Source of the DNA: Latrodectus hesperus
Taxonomy: Eukaryota > Arthropoda > Arachnida > Araneae > Theridiidae
Length of the DNA stretch: 64,000 nt
Reading direction: 5' to 3'
NCBI GenBank assembly: GCA_037975125.1
Contig: CM075851.1
Location: 126,836,981 to 126,900,980 of the forward strand
Shown here: one piece after another, positions 22,925-36,100 of the stretch
Position numbering within the stretch: position 1 is the first letter of the stretch
Layout of the letters: each line of letters opens with the position of its first letter
The notes under the pieces: model-generated
Database searches by the model: none
The model's input: the letters and a program-made list of their open reading frames with translations, nothing else
Told to the model about the DNA's origin: nothing
Translations under genes and position numbers: made by a program

Positions 22925-23088
22925 GTGAAACTAAAAAAGCTATTGCCACTAAAAAAAAGAACATATATAACGTAAAAATTATTTAAAACACGAGAAAAAC
23001 GGAACTGTGAAACTAAAAAAGCTATTGCCACTAAAAAAAAAAGAACATATATAACGTGAAAATTATTTAAAACACGAGAAAAAAGGAA
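22925..23088. repeat. tandem duplication, 82 bp x 2
   Basis: Unit starting GTGAAACTAAAAAAGC at 22925 recurs at 23007 nearly unchanged. Confidence 0.93.
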
Positions 23089-23089
23089 T

Positions 23090-25680
23090 CTGGCAACGAA
23101 AAAATAAAAATAATAACAAAAACTAAATTTAGCAACACTACAATAAAAACAAAAGCTGAAATCGGCAACACTACAACGTAAACAACGGTTTCCAGATTTG
23201 GCGAGAAATCAGTGTATGGGGATACTGAACTTGTTCCCTGAATCGTTGTGCTGAGGAGATAACTTTGGCAGTGTCTAAGACTCTCGATTTGTGCTTTCTA
23301 GAAGTTTTCCAGCTCAGATGTCGACCTCGTGTCTTGACAATAGTACAAAATTATGAAGTTGTTGGCTGTACTTAATGGTCTTAATCGATAAAAATAAGCA
23401 GTCGGAAACTAATCGCAATAACCTGATTTTCCAAATTTAAATATTATCGTATTCTTTATATTATATGTAAGCGAACAAAATCTAATATTTTTACACAAAA
23501 ACTCGGTAATAACGGCACTTGATGAAAAAATAGTGTGAAGAAGTAATTTAGAGTTCTGTAAGAAAAAACAAAAAAAAAAAAAGCCTAAACTATTTTGACA
23601 GAATCATTATGTCATATGCGGAAGAAACTTACCAAGACTTCTATTTCATCAATGCACTAGGTAAAAAAAAAATTCTAATAATAAAGTAATACAAAAGCAT
23701 AAGTAAAGGATGAAGGTACATACTAAAGATTCACATAGAGTAATGTTACATCTCTCATAACACTTGCATAAAAATGCAATTAAGTTCCCGCAAAAAAATA
23801 CATAATTTCCCAATTACTGCTTTTTTGAGAGGAATGAAAATTGCAAGTCATTTAGTCTGATATTAATGAATCTCTTCATTACTAATGGGGGTTACATATG
23901 ACTATCTGAAAGGAATTCATTACAGGTCAAGTTTTATAGCATAAATACCGTACTATAACGTAACGTACTTGTATTTGTATTTCAAGTAAGGATAGAAAAA
24001 ATCATCAATTTGTTTTAATTTGCACTTTTTTTTATCTGCTGAATATTAGCTGGAATACGATAATGTAAATATTATTTAGTTTTCGAAAGCAGTTTTTGTT
24101 TTTGATAAACTCAAGTTAGGTAGATTAAGGGCTTATATCTTCTAGGATATGAAAGATTGTTTGGAAGAAGGGTATCACCTTTATGGTTCAATGAGAAATG
24201 ATGTCGTCACTTTTCAATACGTGAATCAACTCATTGACAACACGATTCAAAAGCGACATTTTTTTTTAAATTCTAATATTTCAAATCAAATTTACTTTAC
24301 TACCTTTATATTGCAATGAAAATTGTTATTTTATTAGAAACTATCGTATAATAATTTTAGTTTTTTATCATTTGTGAGGGGGTTAATTTTTATTATTTTA
24401 TTATAATCGAATTATTTTATTTATAAATTTTTATTATATTCGAAGAGAATAAAAATTATATATTTTGCAAAAATATTGAAAATTAAAACTTTTATTAATT
24501 ATTGATAGAATTTATCTCAAAATTGAAGCGCCATCACAATAGTAAATGCTGAAATATAAATAAAAAATATATATGCAATGAAAATTGTTTTATTTATTAT
24601 ACATATGCACTTAGATACATATATCTAAACAAATGACGTCATTATTCGTCTTTACGAATTATGAACGGTAGCTCACAGAATAAAAGAAAAGATATATGGA
24701 TATCGGTTCCTTTAAATAAAGATATTTATTTACATGCCTTGATTTTTATAAAAAGTACTGTTTGTTCAATAACAGGAAGTGTGTTTTCGTTTTTCCCAAT
24801 ATGTCACCGATTAGATTTGCTTTGAATGCGGATGAAAGGAGTCCCGAATTCGCTATTTATTTTACATATATTTATGTACGTTTGTGTATTGAAATAATTT
24901 ATATTTTTAAATGAATTCGATTGATTTATAACTTCAGGAAATCAATTACATTTGAATTACTGTCATTAAAGATTTCATTTGAGATGTAATCAAACTCATA
25001 TAATTCATAACTAACAACATTAATTTTAGTCAAGAGTCCATCAAAGCATATGTTCATATTTAATTATACATCATTAATCAAAAGCAAATGGTAAAAATGA
25101 AAATAAATTAATTTTTATCTTTTTGAATTTTGACCTTAATTTATTCTTCTGTAAGAGTAATATTTATTTATCAATGAAGCTAACTGAATAAAAGAAAACT
25201 TTCTTGAATGAAAAACTAACTCAAATTACCTATTAAATAAAATTATGGAGTTTTCTATACTTAAAAATATTGACATTTTATCTTACGAGGAAAAATTTTT
25301 TTAAATTAAACGTCAATACTTTTAACCGTATTCTTAACCTTTCTAAGTTTTACTTTTAAGATTTCAATGAATAATAATTTGGTATCATTTTTTTGCGATT
25401 TTGAAGCTATGCCGAAACCATGTGTAGTTATCAGTCTCTACGAAAAATAATCACAACGTGTGCCTACAGTTTTTGAACTTTCAGTGTCAGTGACTTTTAC
25501 AGCAATTCAAATGAGTAGATCATATCACCTTGAGCTCCTTTTTCCATCATTATTTTCAATATTGTAAATCAATGTAAGTAATATATTTATAAATTACAAT
25601 CAGTATTTACTATTAAAATTCATTCACATAAAGTTAACAATAATAATTTCTTTTGAAATATATTTCTCGAAGCTGCTGAG
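23090..25680. other. AT-rich spacer
   Basis: No gene or element recognised. A less AT-rich patch at 23200-23340 contains the inverted partner of 21958-21974. Confidence 0.5.
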
Positions 25681-25696
25681 TTAACCTCTTCGCGAC

Positions 25697-25803
25697 GGGC
25701 GGTGCATATATGCATTTCGTACGGACGAAAGTGAGGGCCGGGCGGTGCTATATGCATTTCGCACGGACGAAAGTGAGGGTCGGGCGGTGCATATATGCAT
25801 TTT
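25697..25803 (+). repeat. 43-bp subterminal tandem repeat, about 2.5 copies
   Basis: Units begin at 25697, 25740 and 25782 with GGGCGGTGC. Each contains a palindrome around GCATATATGC (one copy reads GCTATATGC). Probably transposase-binding repeats of the piggyBac-type element. Confidence 0.9.
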
Positions 25804-26161
25804 ATGCTGGAACAAGTTTTAATAATCACTAGATGGCACTATGTGTCCATCACATTTAAACTGAACGTAGTTTTAGTGTTCTGACCTTCATTTTTTTCGT
25901 ATTCTTGCTTTTTTTGGTATTTTTATTATCAGCTGTGGGTGGGGAGAGGAAATCGCAATGTAAACAAACACAGCTCGGCTCTTCAACTTTCCACGTGATT
26001 TAAGCATTCTCGCTTCTGATAGCTCTCCGAACACTTTCTAATTTTGTTTTCGCTACTATTGAAGTCTTTTAGGGTTTTAGCGACAGTTTCGTTACAGTTT
26101 TTACTGCTTTCGGTTTTATTTGCTCACTTTTCTTGTTATTGACTCCAGATTATTATGGCGA

Positions 26162-26359
26162 GGATTATCTGGTAGGCATTTTCCTACCCTTAATTTGAAC
26201 AAAAAGGGAGAAAAAAGTCGCTGAAAGTGCATTGTTTGCTCACAAACCGTGATGAATGAAAAGAAAACACAACAAACATTTTATACTTGCAAATCATGCA
26301 ATGTCGGACTTCGGGTTTCTCCGTGATTTGAGATTTTCCACACTCAGTCTTCATTTTAA
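26162..26359 (+). pseudogene. piggyBac transposase C-terminal zinc-finger remnant
   Basis: One + frame reads GLSGRHFPTLNLNKKGEKSR, a stop at 26222, KCIVCSQTVMNEKK, then FYTCKSCNVGLRVSP, a stop at 26324 and FEIFHTQSSF before the end at 26357. The C-x2-C, Y-x-C-x2-C and F-x2-x-H pattern after an RHFP motif is that of the cysteine-rich C-terminal domain of piggyBac transposases. The second stop sits where a Cys is expected and could be one substitution from a Cys codon. The catalytic core is absent, so no transposase is made. Confidence 0.75.
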
Positions 26360-26759
26360 ATTTTGTTATTTTTTTCTTGTAAATAGCCCTTGTATAGTTT
26401 TTATTAATTTGCAAATATGTTGAAGTGTTTTGTCAATTATAATTTTGGAAAAACTAGAATTGTTCTGTTGAAAATTATTTCTCAGAGTAAGCAACTTTTT
26501 TATATACATATTTTAATATAAATTGAAGGAAAAACATTTTTAAAGTCTAGTTTTAAGTTATAAGATAGATTATGTGATAATCTAAAATGCTACCAAAAAT
26601 CACGGCGATAGGACTTTAACGTTATTATTTACGAATTTTTTTCTAAAGTTAGGCTTAGCGGAGAAAAACCCCGTCCTGTAAGATCATTCCTTTCACTTTA
26701 GCTTCGTCCTGAACGCGCGTCTTAAACAAAGGCGCCCGCCCCCTGAAAAGGTTAAACAA

Positions 26760-28790
26760 ATTAATAAACCATCACTTCAGCAAAGATAAGCATTTTTTTT
26801 AACAAATATAAAAAATCGAATAATTTTTCTCTTTGCGATTAAAATGCTTTATTAAAGAACAAGCAACTATCCTGCGATAGGTATTCAATTGAATTTTTTT
26901 AATAAATATGTTTTATTAAATATTTGATATTATTATAATTTTAACATAGTGATATTAAAGAATATACGAATGAATGTCTCTGTACAATTATCATTAGAAT
27001 TCCTTCCACTAATACCCAAGTACATACCATAATTGCTATTTAAAATAATGTATTTAGCTTTATGTTTGGTGATGCCATACAATAACTGTTCTTAAGATTA
27101 AAAATAAGTTTAGAAAAAGCTTCTAATTGAGAGAGACTGATGAAGTTTTTCTTGATATTTCTTATAAAAACTAATGCAACTTAGAAGTGCTAAGATTTTA
27201 ATTTCAAAAGTGAAATAATTATTTTTGTTAAAATAAGCATTTTTTTCCTATGTACAAGCGACTCCTAAACATATTTATGCTGTTCCTGGTATTAACCCAT
27301 TTCTCCAATCACAGTTCAATAAATTACGATTTTTTTTATGGGTTCAGCTTGAAAAGTAAGAGAACACTTGATATTCTGCGCGCGCATCTGCTTCGTAATC
27401 ACTACAGTCAAATACCAAAAGATAATCGGTGAGCCATAAAGGTCAAGCAGAAAACTGGCATATATGTATATATAAACCATGAATAAAATAAACACACACA
27501 CATAGACAGAAATTCAGATTTAAAATGTATTCATTCAAAGATAAAGATATAAACATAAAAAAATTATTTTTTTAAAAAAAAAAAAAAAAAAAAGCATACA
27601 TGAGAACAATATAATAAAACTTCTTTTAAACCTGAAAGATATAAATTATAAAAGTGAAAAATATAATTCATTTTTTTCTGCACTGTTTATTTAAAAATTT
27701 TATTTTTTTCCATATTTTTAGTTAGATATAATGTTTATAATATTCGTGATACATTCAATTCTATTTTCTGTGCTTTTTAGTGCGATTTTTTGCCCGATTT
27801 CTTTTGTGTGCCATGTGAAAATTTCTCGAAAAATAACTGACAAAATTATATATATATATAAAAAACCAACTTTAATCAATTTTTTATTTAAAATTACTGC
27901 CACGTAGTTCTTTTGAATTTTGATATCTATTTCATCTCATTAAATAAGTTTGGGTCACTACGCATGTATGTACATTACGTATGGATTGTTAACCCAGTAC
28001 ACACACAAACTAGATTTCTATATCCTGTACTTTCAAGCTCCTCGTTTAATACTGGTTTATAGAATATTTTTATCATATTTGTGTGTGTATGTTTTTATCT
28101 TTCATTTTTTTTAATACTTTCGTTATTTTTATTAAGTTTCGCTTTTCTAAATTGTCTTGTCAAAGTATCTCGCTATTGCATTGCAAATAAAGTAATACCT
28201 AGTTATTTTGTACATGAGACTTTTTTTAATCAATACTTATTCGCAGAATAAAAATACTTTTTAACCGTGTTCCAAAAATTACTTTTATCTAACTACTCGT
28301 GAAGATTTGTGGGATTTTTATGCGTTTTCTTTTCTGTAATCCTCATACCCACTCTTATTATTTTCAAAAAATTAATAAAAATAAAATTAAAGGAAGAAAA
28401 TTAAATTAAAACGTTTTCCGGTGAAATATTTTATTTTTTGAATATTTAAAATCATTTCGTAACTATTTTATATAATATTACATAAACTCTAGTAGAAGAA
28501 AATTATTTCACAATAATTTATATAAATATATTCATAATGAATATATTCAATAACGTAAATTGGGATTACTAATATTGTAAGAATATATAAGGGCATTAGG
28601 AATCAACATTGTGTTCTGAGTATAAGGATTTTGGTATAGCTTGATATAAAATGAGTTTTACATCGAGTTTAAATTTCGTACGAATTCTTTTTGAACTATT
28701 TTAAATATATTATGCAAAAGCACAATGCTTTTGTACAAGTTCCTTATTTTTAAAATTAGAATAACAGAAAAACAATGCTTGTCGCTCTAC
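26760..28790. other. AT-rich spacer with a poly(A) run
   Basis: Poly(A) at about 27572-27592. The short frames 27250-27432 and 27718-27903 have no recognisable content. Confidence 0.5.
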
Positions 28791-28794
28791 AAAA

Positions 28795-29795
28795 TCTTTT
28801 CGTGTATGAAGGCATATTCAACCGGGAAAGATTCTCTGTCAAACATTTGCCAAAGTGCGTCTTCCTAAGCAAGCAGTGGCAGGATATGAAAATGGTGTCA
28901 ATCAAATCTCAAATGTGTTCTAATGGTGAAATATCTGGCTAGCACGGTTTACAGGGAAACAACTATTGCAAGTCATGTTGGCTGATGCGAGCAATATGCA
29001 GTCGGGCATTATCCTGCTGAAGGCACTAGACACTCCCTGAAGGTGGGGGAGTGTCATATGTCGCACCACATGATCCACGCAACGTTGGGCTGTCATAGTG
29101 CCATGAATACGAGCAAGAGATGATCTGGATTGGTACGAAATGGCACCTCAAACCATGATGCCGCATTGTCGCCTCGTGGGGCCGTTCTGCAATTGCTGCA
29201 GGACTGAGCTTGTCTACACATCGACGCCACACTCCTAAGCGGCGACTGTTACTGAAGAAACTGTCGCATCTTGCAGAATTTTGGTAGACGTGGTTTGTGG
29301 GGCCGCCACTGCCTCCCGTCAGAAGTGTCGATCCACGCGTGGTGACGCCACTCTGCCTGCATCGACACTCTCGCAAACGTTCCACAGTTCCTTGTTCCAA
29401 CCATCTTCACCACAGTCGGTGCACTGTGGATGAATCCAGGCATCTGTCAACAGCGATTTGCCGTAAGGAACAACCTGCCCTTCTCAGTCCAATGATCATA
29501 CTCCTCGTAAACTCGTCTGTCTGCCGGAATTGACTCCATCAGCGATGGCCTGGCATTCTCTGCTGTTACAGGCGTCATTTGCGACATGAACAAACTTTCA
29601 ACGATTATTTTCCAAGCAGCAATAACAGCGCGAAATAGGCCACTCTGCCGGTTCCTCACCTTATATCTTATGTTACTTGAGCTGAAGAGAGGCGCATTTC
29701 ACATCATTTGCATAATTCGGTAAGATGGGTCTACTCTAAAATTGTCATAATTTTCTGGCCACTCCTTCTTGATGTTGCATTTTCAATGCTGGGCA
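28795..29795 (-). mobile_element. Tc1-like transposon, copy 1, 3'-truncated
   Basis: The 5' inverted repeat lies at about 29752-29795 (plus-strand text CACTCCTTCTTGATGTTGCA). It is collinear with the copy at 31.7-33.1 kb on the opposite strand. No matching repeat is found near 28795, so the 3' end is lost. Confidence 0.8.
28850..29660 (-). pseudogene. Tc1-like transposase relic, copy 1
   Basis: Reading the minus strand, the helix-turn-helix part gives GLRRAGCSLRQIAVDRC and DSSTVHRLWRRWLEQGTVER (about 29510-29380). The longest frame (29400-29026) covers the linker. The catalytic part gives QDNARLHIARISQ (about 29020-28985) and PDISPLEHI (about 28945-28915), matching the second Asp and the SPDLSPIEH motif. 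Frames change and stops intervene, so it is dead. The order and motifs place it in the Tc1 (DDE) branch. Confidence 0.75.
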
Positions 29796-31712
29796 GTGTA
29801 TTACAATAAAATGTGATGGCAATTAAGCAAGTATGTATGTAAATACTTTTATTTACCTAGTATTCTTCCTAGATATGATCATCTCATTTTTAAATATGCG
29901 AAAGAAAGGGATTTTTTTAAAAATTGTAAAATGTCTCCAGTAAATTCAATGAATTGTGTTTACGCCCATGCGACACAACATATTAGTCAAATCTATCTTA
30001 AAACTGCAACTTTGATGTCACAGCAAATCAGATTCCATTCTGGGATAATTATTAGTCAAAGAAGGGGATTCAGTTGGATCTTATTTGACGACAAAATTGT
30101 TCTTTATAGTGTAAAAGTCTCTATGCAATGTGGATGTTACTCTTTATAATAAACATCTGTCCAAGTTTTCATTTTACATCTCTTACACTTATAATGTGAT
30201 GAAATTAACTAACTAATTAATTATGGAATGTGTTCGGAAAAGCAATATGCAATAGATTGTAAAATGACTTTCCTCTCAATTATGTTGATAGGATGTCCAT
30301 CAACTGCTTATATCAGTAAAGTTATTTTCTTATTTAGAACTTAACCAAAAATTTATAGCTTGTGAGTTATGCAGCTATCAGAAATTGATTCATGCAGTAT
30401 ATCTGATGTGTTATACTGCATGAATCAATGAAGTAAGAATGACATCACTTCACATGTCGACTTCGTCACCAAATTTAAGTTGCAGTTGGCTGTGTTTAAT
30501 AATTTCGGTTTTCCGAAACAGATAATTGGCAGAAAGCACAAGACCAAAATTGGAAACAAATTCCGAAAACTATTAATTATTTTTCACTTTCACAAAACAT
30601 TGCTGATGTCAATACTATTTTAGAAGTTGTTTATCTGAAAAGTTATTTTTTCATACCAAATGTCGTGAAATAAAATAGGTTTATCTCCTTTGAATATCAA
30701 TGGTCATGTTATAGTTTTCACGTGTTCTTCATGTTTACTTATTTATATCGATAGTTTGTTTTATGATTTATACAAGTCTTTTAATTCAACAATAAAATTT
30801 TAGATATTCTGGATTTTATGTATCTTTAAATTAAAGGATAAATAATGTTTTATTCGCAAAATGGTGTTTTTTACTGCTGTTTTAAATTAGAATCTTTACA
30901 TTTAATCGAGGAAAATTTCGCCAGTATTTTCTACAAGATTTGCTTTAAGCATTTTTATAAACAGTTTCCTTGAATTTTCTTGATTTCCCATAAATAGGGA
31001 AAATATGTATCTTCATTTGGAATTACTCTGTTTTCATTCTTCAATAAAAAATTTTTTACCTTGATAAATAAGTTTACGATTTTCTTGCATTGTATTGCTT
31101 TTGGCAGTTTGCATGTCTGTAAAATTCTTTGAAGGATAAACAATAGATTAACATAAACTTCTCAATCACTCTTTGAAGTCTGAGATTACAGTTTTTAATT
31201 TTAAGGAATTCATTGTGAATGACAAGTAAATTTGTGTTTGTGAAAATTAGGTTCTTTAAATCACATAAGAAATGAATCATACTGCATGAATCCATGTAAT
31301 CGATTAATGTAGTCACTTATTGTTGATGAAAATAAAGAAGTACGCTACCTTGAAATAAATGTCTTTTATTCTATTTATTCAAGGGTAATGTATTTTGGCG
31401 CTCTTACCACTTATTCCGGCATAGTTACCTACATTAAAAGGGATTAAATATTTTATTTTATGCTTTCTTCTTTTTATTCAGAAGTAGTAGTTTTAATTAA
31501 TGATTTTGGTTTCATTTATTAGTCATTATTATAAATTTTTATGTATGAGGCCTAATTGAAAAGAGACCCATTGTTCAAAGTGAATCCCGAACAACTATAA
31601 ATATCTTTAATCAATGTCAATGTGGAAACTACACGTTTGTTATTAACAATTAAACTTCCGACTATAATTAATAATTAAACTTCCAACTCAAAATTATGTC
31701 AACTAAGAACAT
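29796..31712. other. AT-rich spacer between the two Tc1 copies
   Basis: Contains the perfect hairpin at 30384-30429. ATACTGCATGAATC recurs at about 31279. No gene recognised. Confidence 0.5.
30384..30429. repeat. perfect hairpin: 18-bp arms, 10-nt loop
   Basis: ATTGATTCATGCAGTATA (30384-30401) is exactly complementary to 30412-30429. Confidence 0.9.
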
Positions 31713-33132
31713 TGCTTGACATTGGAAATGCAACGCCAAGAAGAAGTAGCCAGAAAGTTATGCAAATTGCAGGGTAGACGCACCTTACCGAGTTATGTAA
31801 ATGATATGAAATGTGCAGTTCTCCAGCGTGCGTAGGATAAGATATATGGTGAGGAACCCGCAAAGTGGGCAATATTCACATCGCTATTGCCGATTGGAAA
31901 ATATTTGTTTAAAGTTTATTCTTGTCGCACAGGACACCTGAAATTGCAGAGAATACCAGACCAACGTCGATGGGGTCAGTTCCAGCAGACATACTAGATT
32001 TCGAGGGCCATGGTAATCGGGCTGAGAAGGGCAGGCTGATCCTTACGTCATATTTAAGCTGACCTGGACGCATTATTATTCATATTTAAGACACCTGGAC
32101 GTATCCACAGTGCACCGGTTGTGGTGGTTGGAACAAGGAATTGGGGAATGTTTGCGGGAGTGCAGTCAAAGTAACGTTAGCACGCGTGGATCGACGAATC
32201 TGACGGGAGGTGGTGGTGGCCCCGCAAAACAAGTCTATTGAAATTTTGCAGCATGTGCTAGCCACCCTGAATATTCCCATATCGAGCAGGACCATTTGCT
32301 GTCATTTGGTTGCTAGTGAACTGCGCTCATGGCGTCTGTAAAGAAGACTACCATTGACCCCAAAGCATAGACACCAACGTCTGGAATGGTGCCGGATTAC
32401 AGCGATGTGTACGATGGAATGGCACAGAATCGTCTTCTCAGATGAGTTACGCTTCCGTTTCTTCAGTGACAGTCACCACATCCGAGTGTGGCGTTGACGT
32501 GGAAATGGGTCCAATCTGTGGAACATCCCACCGTGCGGCAACGTGGCATCATGGTTTGTGACAACATTGCGTACGAGTTCAGTCTCCTCTAGTTCGTATT
32601 CATGGCACTCTGGCAGCCCAACGTTACGTGGATTATGCGCACTGGTCGATGACATTCCTTTACCTTTAGGAGGTTCCCAATGCCCTTTATCAGCAGGAAA
32701 ACGCCTGACTGCACATTGCTCCCATCAGCCAACATTTCTTGCAGGGTGTACAGCTGCTTCTTTGGCCACTGAGCTTACCATATCTCTCAACCACGTTTGA
32801 ACACGTTTGAGATATGATTGGACGCTATTTGCAGACCATGCCACTGCCTCCTTCAAAAGACGCACCTTTTCAAATAGTTGCCAGGGAATGGAGATCCATT
32901 CCTTAGGCTGCCATCCGTACTCTCATTGACTCTGCAGCTAAACGTGTTGCTTCGCGTATTGCTGTTCACTGTGGTCCTACAACCTACTGACCCGACCCTG
33001 TTCTCGCTCTGTATTATGCATATCATTTTGAAATACAGATCACTTATTGTTCATTACTGTTTATTTCTGTTTGCCGAATTTCGTCACTTTCTGATTACTC
33101 CTTCTTGGTGTCGCATTTTCAATGTTTGGCAT
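31713..33132 (+). mobile_element. Tc1-like transposon, copy 2, full length
   Basis: Terminal inverted repeats of about 39 bp (31719-31757 and 33088-33126) match at roughly 33 positions by eye; a TA follows at 33133-33134. Length is about 1.4 kb. Confidence 0.82.
31960..32990 (+). pseudogene. Tc1-like transposase relic, copy 2
   Basis: Degenerate frames on the + strand follow Tc1 order. LEWCRITAMCTMEWHRIVFS then DELRF (about 32379-32455) contains the first catalytic Asp in the FSDE motif. HHIRVWR follows. QQENA then LHIAPISQHFLQ (about 32693-32750) matches the second motif with Asp replaced by Glu. FEHV then DMIGRYLQTM (about 32795-32845) follows the third. AAIRTLIDSAAKRVASRIA and GPTTY at the end (to about 32990) match the C-terminus. 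Multiple stops and frame changes make it inactive. Confidence 0.78.
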
Positions 33133-33134
33133 AT

Positions 33135-36100
33135 TATTTCTCTTTCGTATTAAAATGGGAAAGGGAGGGGATGAATATTAAAGCTAATTTTCAACAAAGC
33201 ATTTTTTTCTGTTAAATGAACTGCAAATAGATCTCCATCTGGTGGCAAATAAAAACTGAAGATAATAATGCTTCCCATAGCATTTTGTTTCTTTTTATTG
33301 CAGGCATTTGTCTCTGCTTTTCTGTTTCTTTCCTCTGAAATTTTAAATCATACTAACGAAGAAACCTTACAGCTCACAAAAGTACATAGACCACAAGAGG
33401 AGTGTCTGAGTGGCAATCTCTGGCATTGAACCCTCAATTTTTTGGAACATTAGAGGGATGCCTATCCTTAGCAACTACTGTTGAATCTTATCTGAAGAAG
33501 AATCGCTCGCTGAGATAATGTTTTATCACTGCATATTTTATTTATTTAATTATTATTTCCAGTACATCTGAATTTCTATCCATAAGGTATGGTGGAAAAA
33601 TAACCACATTTATTAATGTAAACTCTTTTTTCATATGGTATATACACGAACCGTATTAGTGTATTGTAACGAGCTAAAAGACGAGCATCAGTATAGCGCA
33701 TACACGCTAGATTCTGTCTCCCTCCTCCCTTTCGATTATATTATTATTGTTTACTTTTTGTTTTGGAGAGTGTTCTCAGACAGACAGCACACTGGAGGTG
33801 TGCTTATGGCCCCGTCCACCAATGGCATTGTCATGTTTATTAAGTTGAAAGTTGTATTAAAATTTATGTAAATAGTAAAAATTATGTATATTTAAAATTT
33901 ATCCTCATCAATAAATTAAATTAATCTAAACTGTATTCAATTGCCTGTATTCAACTGAAATTGTATTCAATTGCCTTGCCACCTCAGTACACTACAGTAT
34001 ACAAGCCTAATGGCTTGATGACGAATTCAATTATAACAACAAAACTGCTCATAACTGATCCCGAGCAATATTTGAAAAAGGAAATTCATTCTTGATATGT
34101 GAAAGACCGATTGGTAGACGGATTTCGTTTTCTTCACCCATTAAGAAGGTGCTATACAAACGGCATTAAACAACAGTACATATTAAATACTTTGTTGAAA
34201 TAATTGTTCCTTTAGTGCAGTCGTATGAACTCAGGTCTCATCTTCGTCACTTTGCCGTGGTTCAAAATAACTAAGCGTTCTATGAACCTCTATCTATGAA
34301 TCAGTTGTTATTACTAAAATGGGTTTCGACAGACTATATTATTGAAATATTTTGATAGTAAGTATCCGAAATTGCGCACATGAAACCACGTAGAGAAAAT
34401 GACATTTGAGTAGAACAATATCAAAACTGAGATAGCCAGGACAGGTGGCTTATTAAGAATTAACGAGTTCAAAACCAAAGAAAATCTAGCTCTTTCCTCC
34501 TACTACAATAATGAATCATTACAGTAACATGTCATTTGTAAATGAATGTAAAGACTTAAATTATATTTGATATTTTACGAAAAAAGCCTTTAAATAAAGC
34601 CATCCATTCAATGATATCCCTTTAGAAATGGTACACGGTGTAGGTTGTACTCCATATATCCGCTTGGTACTCCATTGCATGCATAGAGATGGAAGAAACA
34701 TAACGTGATATCCTCTTTGTTCAATAAGTGGTAGGGATCAAATTAAGATCTTTCCTCTTCGAAGAACACGATCATACTAACAAATCAGGGTATACCTATA
34801 ACCTGTGTGTAGAAATGTCTTCAGCCTGCATTCACCATCATCGTATGGGACAAATAGCAAGCCATGATTATCTGTTTTCAGTATCTTTGATAATGCAGAC
34901 AGTTGCAAACACATATTTGATGTATTCTACTCCATATTTTTACAATATCTTCCATTCCTGTATGATACCCTGCTTCATCAAGGCAACTGACGACCGTTTG
35001 CTGTTAATTTTTTCTTTTTATAAACAAAGAGAGTTTGAATTTGTCGCATTAGCTAGTATATTCTCTAAACTATTTACTCAATGCAATTTCATTAAGTAGA
35101 GAAATTAGAGAATATGTTGATCTATTTTGATAAGAAAATCGCTAACTTTTTGATAAAACGATTGATAATCTCGGTATAGGGTCAAAACCACATGTAATGA
35201 AGTACTTGATCCTACTTGACTGGAACTGACATTAAAACTTTTTACTCCCAAAGAGAGAATCGAGCTCATTATATCTTGAACTGAAGAACTGAATGCTAAC
35301 TATTCAACTGCCAACTCTACTTTTCATGGGTGAAAATTTGTGAATGAGTTTTTTTTTTTCTATAAATCGGGATTTACATCTTAAGGGGCACAAATAATCT
35401 TCAAGTCACATTTTTCTGTTTTTTTTTAGTCCTACTGTTTAAGTGACATTAATCGCAATAATCTCGAGGTGAATCTTGATGACCTTCTATTGTTTGAGTG
35501 GCAATCATGTAATATTTATTTTCAGAGCATCTCTAAAAGTTTATAATTGCGAAAATACCAAGATTCTTACAACTATGTAATAAGGAAATGAAATCGCACA
35601 AAGTTTCAAAGGATTTGATACGTAGAGATAAAATAATTTATGGTGCAAAGCAGAAATCTATTAAAATAATTGGAATATTATTAAATGTTTTCAATGTAGT
35701 CATTTCTCTTGGAATAAAATTTGTTCTAAATTTAAGAGGAAAGAACCTCTTAACTTGATTAATATATCAAAGACATTTTGTTTTTACATTCCACATTTTA
35801 ATTCTACACTACATTTAGAATTTTCCCAAGTACATTGTTAAGGATATTTTACTTAAAGTATATATCAATAAATATCCTTTAGTACATCGTTAATTTAATG
35901 TATGCAAAATACAAATGTATTCAAGTTTTTATTTTTAATTGCTAGTTCTCTAACTAATTGACTAATTATGACGCCGCTTTGCAGATAATCTTACAATTGA
36001 TGACTGTTGACAAGTTTTATAACATCCATAACGTATTAAGTTACTGGAGAACTTTTCGTGGGTAGAGAACCTTATTCTCTTGTCACAAAAAGGTAATTCA

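Larger units (their letters stand above)
25681..26755 (+). mobile_element. piggyBac-type element, internally deleted
   Basis: Both ends are TTAA (25681-25684 and 26752-26755), the piggyBac target site, followed inward by CCTCTTCGCGACGGGCGG on the left and, in complement, CCTTTTCAGGGGGCGGGCG on the right. The inside keeps the 3' end of a transposase gene in the orientation expected for one element. At about 1.07 kb between the TTAA sites it is far below an autonomous length. Confidence 0.78.

Noticed and set aside
33385..33425. tRNA-like stretch (GAGTGGC...TTGAACCC)
   Set aside because: Box A and box B would be only about 25 nt apart and no stems form.
34728..35099. 123-codon frame
   Set aside because: No recognised domain, composition like the spacer around it, and no supporting splice sites.
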